Source: Pseudomonas sp. PDM16 (GTDB taxonomy: Bacteria > Pseudomonadota > Gammaproteobacteria > Pseudomonadales > Pseudomonadaceae). From it: DNA of 64,000 nucleotides. The stretch spans positions 186,001 to 250,000 of the forward strand of contig NZ_JACVAM010000005.1 of the NCBI RefSeq assembly GCF_014851865.1, in the 5' to 3' direction. The notes beneath the pieces are model-generated. The model made no database searches. It saw only the letters and a list, made by a program, of their open reading frames with translations, and was not told where the DNA came from. The translations under genes were made by a program, and so were the position numbers. Shown piece after piece: positions 61,185 to 64,000 of this stretch (position 1 is its first letter; every line of letters starts with the position of its first letter).

Positions 61185-62693
61185 ATGGCCCTTACAGTCA
61201 ACACTAACGTTGCGTCCCTCAACACCCAACGTAACCTCAACTCTTCGTCCAAGGGCCTGGATACTTCCCTCCAGCGCCTGTCCACCGGCTTCCGCATCAA
61301 CAGTGCGAAAGACGATGCCGCTGGCCTGCAGATCTCCAACCGTCTGACCAGCCAGATCACCGGTCTGGGTGTTGCTACCCGCAACTCCAACGACGGTATC
61401 TCCCTGGCGCAGACCGCTGAAGGTGCACTGCAGCAGTCCACCGGTATCCTGCAGCGTATGCGTGACCTGGCTCTGCAATCGGCCAACGGCTCGAACGGCG
61501 CTACTGAACGTGCTGCTCTGCAGTCCGAAGTTTCTCAGCTGCAGCAAGAGCTGAACCGTATTTCCGATACCACCAGCTTCGGTGGCCGCAAGATCCTCGA
61601 CGGTTCCTTCGGCTCCCAGAGCTTCCAGGTCGGCGCCAACGCCTACGAGACCATCAACGTCTCCATCGGCTCCGCTGCCACCGATCGTATCGGTATCAAC
61701 CGCGTCACCACTTCCGGTGGTGCAGCTGGCACCATCGCCAGCGGCGCCAGCGGTGCGGCTGCCTACGGTACTTCGGCTTACTCCGATACTTCCTTCAGCA
61801 TCTCGTCGAAGTTCACTACCGGTGCTTCCGGTGGCGTAGTGAACATCACTGGCCCGGCTAGCGGTGCTGCTGCGAGCGAAATCGCCCGTGCCGTCAATGC
61901 CAAGAGCGATGAGACCGGTGTGACCGCCAATGCCCGTACCGTTGCCGAACTCGGCAGCATCTCGGCTAGCGGTACCATCTCCTTCGAACTGTATGGCGCC
62001 AACAGCACTACTTCGGATACCGACAAGTCTGTGATCTCCGCTGTGGTCACCGACACCAAGAATCTGGGCGCTCTGGCCGATGCGATCAACAAGGAAACCG
62101 GTAAAACTGGTATCTCCGCGATCTCCAAAGGCGACAAGATCGAGCTGGTCAGCTCCCGCGGCGACGCCATCGCCATCAAGAACTACCAGGGCGGCAGCGG
62201 TGCTACCGCAAGCCTGCAGACCAAAAACTTTGCTGGTGATGAGAACGTTGGTGCATCCGGCAGCATTACCGCAGGTGGTGGTGCTCGTGCCGATGGTCAG
62301 GTACAGCTGGAAGCAGCCGATGCCTTCGAAGTTCGCGGCATGAGTGCCGGTCTGGGCGCCGACAAGTTCAGTACCCTGGATTCGGTGAAGGACATCGACA
62401 TCAGCACCGCCGGTGGCGCTCAGAAAGCTCTGGGGATCATCAACGGCGCGATCTCCAACATCGACAGTCAGCGTGCTCAGCTCGGTGCCGTGCAGAACCG
62501 CTTCGAGAACACCATCTCGAACCTGCAGAACATCGCTGAGAACTCCTCCGCTGCCCGTAGCCGGATTCGTGACACTGACTTCGCTGCCGAGACTTCGGAA
62601 CTGACCAAGAATCAGATCCTGCAGCAAGCCGGTACCGCGATCCTGGCCCAGGCCAACCAGTTGCCGCAGGCTGTGCTCAGCCTCCTCGGCTAA
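61185..62693 (+). CDS. fliC: Flagellin FliC
   Basis: The 502-residue filament subunit has conserved D0/D1 ends (ALTVNTNVASLNTQRNL at the start; ARSRIRDTDFAAETSELTKNQILQQ and LPQAVLSLLG at the end, in family form). The variable, surface-exposed middle (about residues 175-400) is Ser/Thr/Ala/Gly-rich and is where O-glycans are attached in P. aeruginosa flagellin. GGAGG sits 8-12 bp upstream of the ATG. It is controlled by the FliA promoter and followed by a strong terminator. Confidence 0.98.
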   Translation: MALTVNTNVASLNTQRNLNSSSKGLDTSLQRLSTGFRINSAKDDAAGLQISNRLTSQITGLGVATRNSNDGISLAQTAEGALQQSTGILQRMRDLALQSANGSNGATERAALQSEVSQLQQELNRISDTTSFGGRKILDGSFGSQSFQVGANAYETINVSIGSAATDRIGINRVTTSGGAAGTIASGASGAAAYGTSAYSDTSFSISSKFTTGASGGVVNITGPASGAAASEIARAVNAKSDETGVTANARTVAELGSISASGTISFELYGANSTTSDTDKSVISAVVTDTKNLGALADAINKETGKTGISAISKGDKIELVSSRGDAIAIKNYQGGSGATASLQTKNFAGDENVGASGSITAGGGARADGQVQLEAADAFEVRGMSAGLGADKFSTLDSVKDIDISTAGGAQKALGIINGAISNIDSQRAQLGAVQNRFENTISNLQNIAENSSAARSRIRDTDFAAETSELTKNQILQQAGTAILAQANQLPQAVLSLLG

Positions 62694-62715
62694 GGTAAGG
62701 GGTATTAGGTAGAAT

Positions 62716-62746
62716 ACGGGGGGTAGGCTTGGCCTTCCCCCCGTTT
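62716..62746 (+). terminator. Intrinsic terminator of fliC
   Basis: ACGGGGGG pairs with CCCCCCGT around an inner AGGC/GCCT stem, a T-T mismatch and a TTG loop, followed by a short TTT, 22 bp after the fliC stop. Confidence 0.85.
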
Positions 62747-62767
62747 CCTCATTGTGAGGTGAATGTA

Positions 62768-63151
62768 ATGGACGTCAGCTCAATTCAGAATTCGCTCAAT
62801 CCTGCTGCCGGTGGAACCAAGGTCGAGCGTTCGCCCGCTGGTAGTAACGCGGCGACATCGGCAAACAGCAGCGATGAGCGGGCCAAGGCCCAATCCGCCG
62901 AGGCTGAGGGCGCCGACAAGAAGGTGGCTCGCGAAGATGTGGAAGCGGCGGTTGCGACCATCCAGGACTTTGTCCAGTCAGTTCGACGCAACATCAATTT
63001 CTCTCTGGAGGAAGGTAGCGGTCGAGTCGTGGTCAAAGTGACTGATGAGGGTTCCGGCGATCTTATTCGCCAAATTCCCTCCGAAGAGGCGCTGCAACTG
63101 GCGGAAAATCTTTCGGAAGTCAGGAGTCTGCTGTTCAAGGCCGAAGCCTGA
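62768..63151 (+). CDS. flaG: Flagellar protein FlaG
   Basis: The 127-residue cytoplasmic protein has an N-terminal low-complexity region and the FlaG domain (about 60-125: FVQSVRRNINFSLEEGSGRVVVKV and LIRQIPSEEALQLAENL). FlaG proteins limit filament length in some species. The ATG at 62768 follows GAGGTG; the frame upstream lies in the terminator. It sits between fliC and fliD as in other pseudomonads. Confidence 0.94.
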   Translation: MDVSSIQNSLNPAAGGTKVERSPAGSNAATSANSSDERAKAQSAEAEGADKKVAREDVEAAVATIQDFVQSVRRNINFSLEEGSGRVVVKVTDEGSGDLIRQIPSEEALQLAENLSEVRSLLFKAEA

Positions 63152-63160
63152 TCTGACGAC

Positions 63161-63177
63161 TGGCACAGATTTTGACT
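63161..63177 (+). promoter_or_regulatory. Candidate degenerate sigma-54 promoter of fliD
   Basis: TGGCACAGATTTTGACT has an ideal TGGCAC -24 element, but the -12 GC is replaced by GA. It lies 51 bp before the fliD ATG. Confidence 0.3.
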
Positions 63178-63227
63178 GCATAACGGGTTGTGGACGTTAT
63201 GAAGTCATATTTTTGGCGAGGTGAATC

Positions 63228-64000
63228 ATGGCTGGGATATTGGGTATAGGAAGCAACCTTCCGACCGACACGATCATTAAAGCGCTTGTCGACGCCGAGA
63301 AGGCGCCCAAGACCAACCAGCTGGATCGTCTGGAGTCGCAGACCACTGCACGTCTGTCGTCTCTGGGCTCGCTCAAGAACGCACTCAGTGCGTTCAAAAC
63401 AGCTGTCGATGGCCTCAATAATGCAACGCTGTTTCAGGGGCGCACCGCCTCGAGTTCGAACAGCGGCCTGCTCAAGGTCACTGCCAGTACCACGGCGCCC
63501 GCCGGGGTGTACGATGTGCAGGTGAAGCAGCTTGCGACCAGCAGCAAAGTTGCCTTGCAGTCCGTTTCGGGTGGCAATACCGCTACCTTCAATAGCGGAA
63601 GCATGAAGATTTCTGCTGGCACCACCAGCATCAACGTGAACGTCGACTCGACCAACAACACGCTTGCCGGCATGCGTGATGCCATCAATGAAGCTGGCGC
63701 CACCAGCGGCATCAGCGCCACGATCATTTCCGACTCTTCCGGCTCGCGCCTCGTTCTCAGTTCGACCAAGTCGGGTGAGGGCAACGACATCAAGGTCGAA
63801 GCCACAGAAGATGGCCTGACCTCCGGCAGCAACGCGCTGACCACCCAGAACTTCGAACCGACCGACAATCCGAGCTCGCCGGGTACTTTCGTTCCTCCCA
63901 GCTCCACCACGGGTGCTGGGGGTGTGATCAACACTGCCAAGTCGGCCAAGCTGACCATCGATGGTTTGGAGCTGGTCCGGGACAGCAACACGGTCACCGA
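63228..64000 (+). CDS. fliD: Flagellar filament capping protein FliD, N-terminal part
   Basis: The frame runs open to the window end, giving 257 residues of the filament cap (HAP2), which folds incoming flagellin at the tip. The start MAGILGIGSNLPTDTIIKALVDAEKAP and FliD-type segments (NALSAFKTAVDGLNN, GVYDVQVKQLATSSKV, NTLAGMRDAINEA) are visible. The ATG at 63228 follows GAGGTG. The C-terminal part is outside the window. Confidence 0.95.
   Translation, partial: MAGILGIGSNLPTDTIIKALVDAEKAPKTNQLDRLESQTTARLSSLGSLKNALSAFKTAVDGLNNATLFQGRTASSSNSGLLKVTASTTAPAGVYDVQVKQLATSSKVALQSVSGGNTATFNSGSMKISAGTTSINVNVDSTNNTLAGMRDAINEAGATSGISATIISDSSGSRLVLSSTKSGEGNDIKVEATEDGLTSGSNALTTQNFEPTDNPSSPGTFVPPSSTTGAGGVINTAKSAKLTIDGLELVRDSNTVT

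Noticed and set aside
61167..62627. 486-residue open frame opposite fliC
   Set aside because: It consists of low-complexity Gly/Val/Thr residues mirrored from the fliC codons.
1..64000. CRISPR arrays, insertion sequences, prophage genes, rRNA or complete tRNA genes
   Set aside because: No direct-repeat/spacer arrays, transposase or integrase motifs, terminal inverted repeats or full tRNA cloverleafs were seen.

Overview
The window is chromosomal DNA of a Pseudomonas-type gammaproteobacterium. It is GC-rich with dense, mostly single-copy core genes. Diagnostic features are an OprD-type porin, the earP-efp pair with an arginine at EF-P position 32, the two-operon rod/hook cluster flgBCDE and flgFGHIJKL behind sigma-54 promoters, flgZ-flgN-flgM-flgA next to cheV-cheR, and an FgtA-like glycosyltransferase beside fliC. 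The species cannot be fixed from the sequence alone. No rRNA, complete tRNA, insertion sequence, prophage or CRISPR array was seen.

Layout. 1-8.9 kb: the end of an unidentified gene, then a serine hydrolase, an OmpA-like lipoprotein, pdxH, glycerate kinase, a small membrane protein, a glycine-zipper lipoprotein, a less GC-rich GT-C membrane glycosyltransferase resembling mycobacterial AftB, and earP-efp. 9.1-15.7 kb: metabolic and accessory genes (OprD porin, metallo-beta-lactamase-fold hydrolase, glutathione S-transferase divergent from a TetR regulator, a DUF5610 protein, a glutaredoxin-like protein, a glutamine-synthetase-family ligase). 15.7-32 kb: flagellar genes, namely flgZ-flgN-flgM-flgA on the minus strand, then cheV-cheR, flgBCDE and flgFGHIJKL on the plus strand. 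Sigma-54 promoters are visible before flgA, flgB and flgF, and a FliA promoter precedes flgM. 32-41 kb: a core protein-quality-control block (tig, clpP, clpX, lon, hupB, ppiD) that splits the flagellar locus. 41.4-60.9 kb: a tightly packed sugar-biosynthesis and transfer island with many overlapping start/stop codons. 61-64 kb: fliC, flaG and the start of fliD.

The island is the most interesting part. It begins with rfbF-rfbG-rfbH, which make CDP-4-keto-3,6-dideoxyhexose intermediates; RfbH keeps its His-for-Lys substitution and its iron-sulfur cysteines. It continues with a nucleotidyltransferase, a CBS-GHMP kinase fusion, a NeuB-SAF-TIM-barrel fusion, two FkbM methyltransferases, a third methyltransferase, a thiamine-diphosphate enzyme of the acetolactate-synthase family (comparable to YerE of yersiniose synthesis), a TIM-barrel isomerase, a Gfo/Idh oxidoreductase, a PtmA-like SDR and a UDP-sugar-type epimerase/reductase. 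It ends with a 1180-residue multidomain glycosyltransferase directly upstream of fliC. A near-perfect FleQ-like box lies 28 bp before rfbF. I infer a flagellin glycosylation island that makes an unusual, probably C-branched, methylated deoxysugar and possibly a second acidic or heptose-like sugar. The sugar structures themselves are inference.
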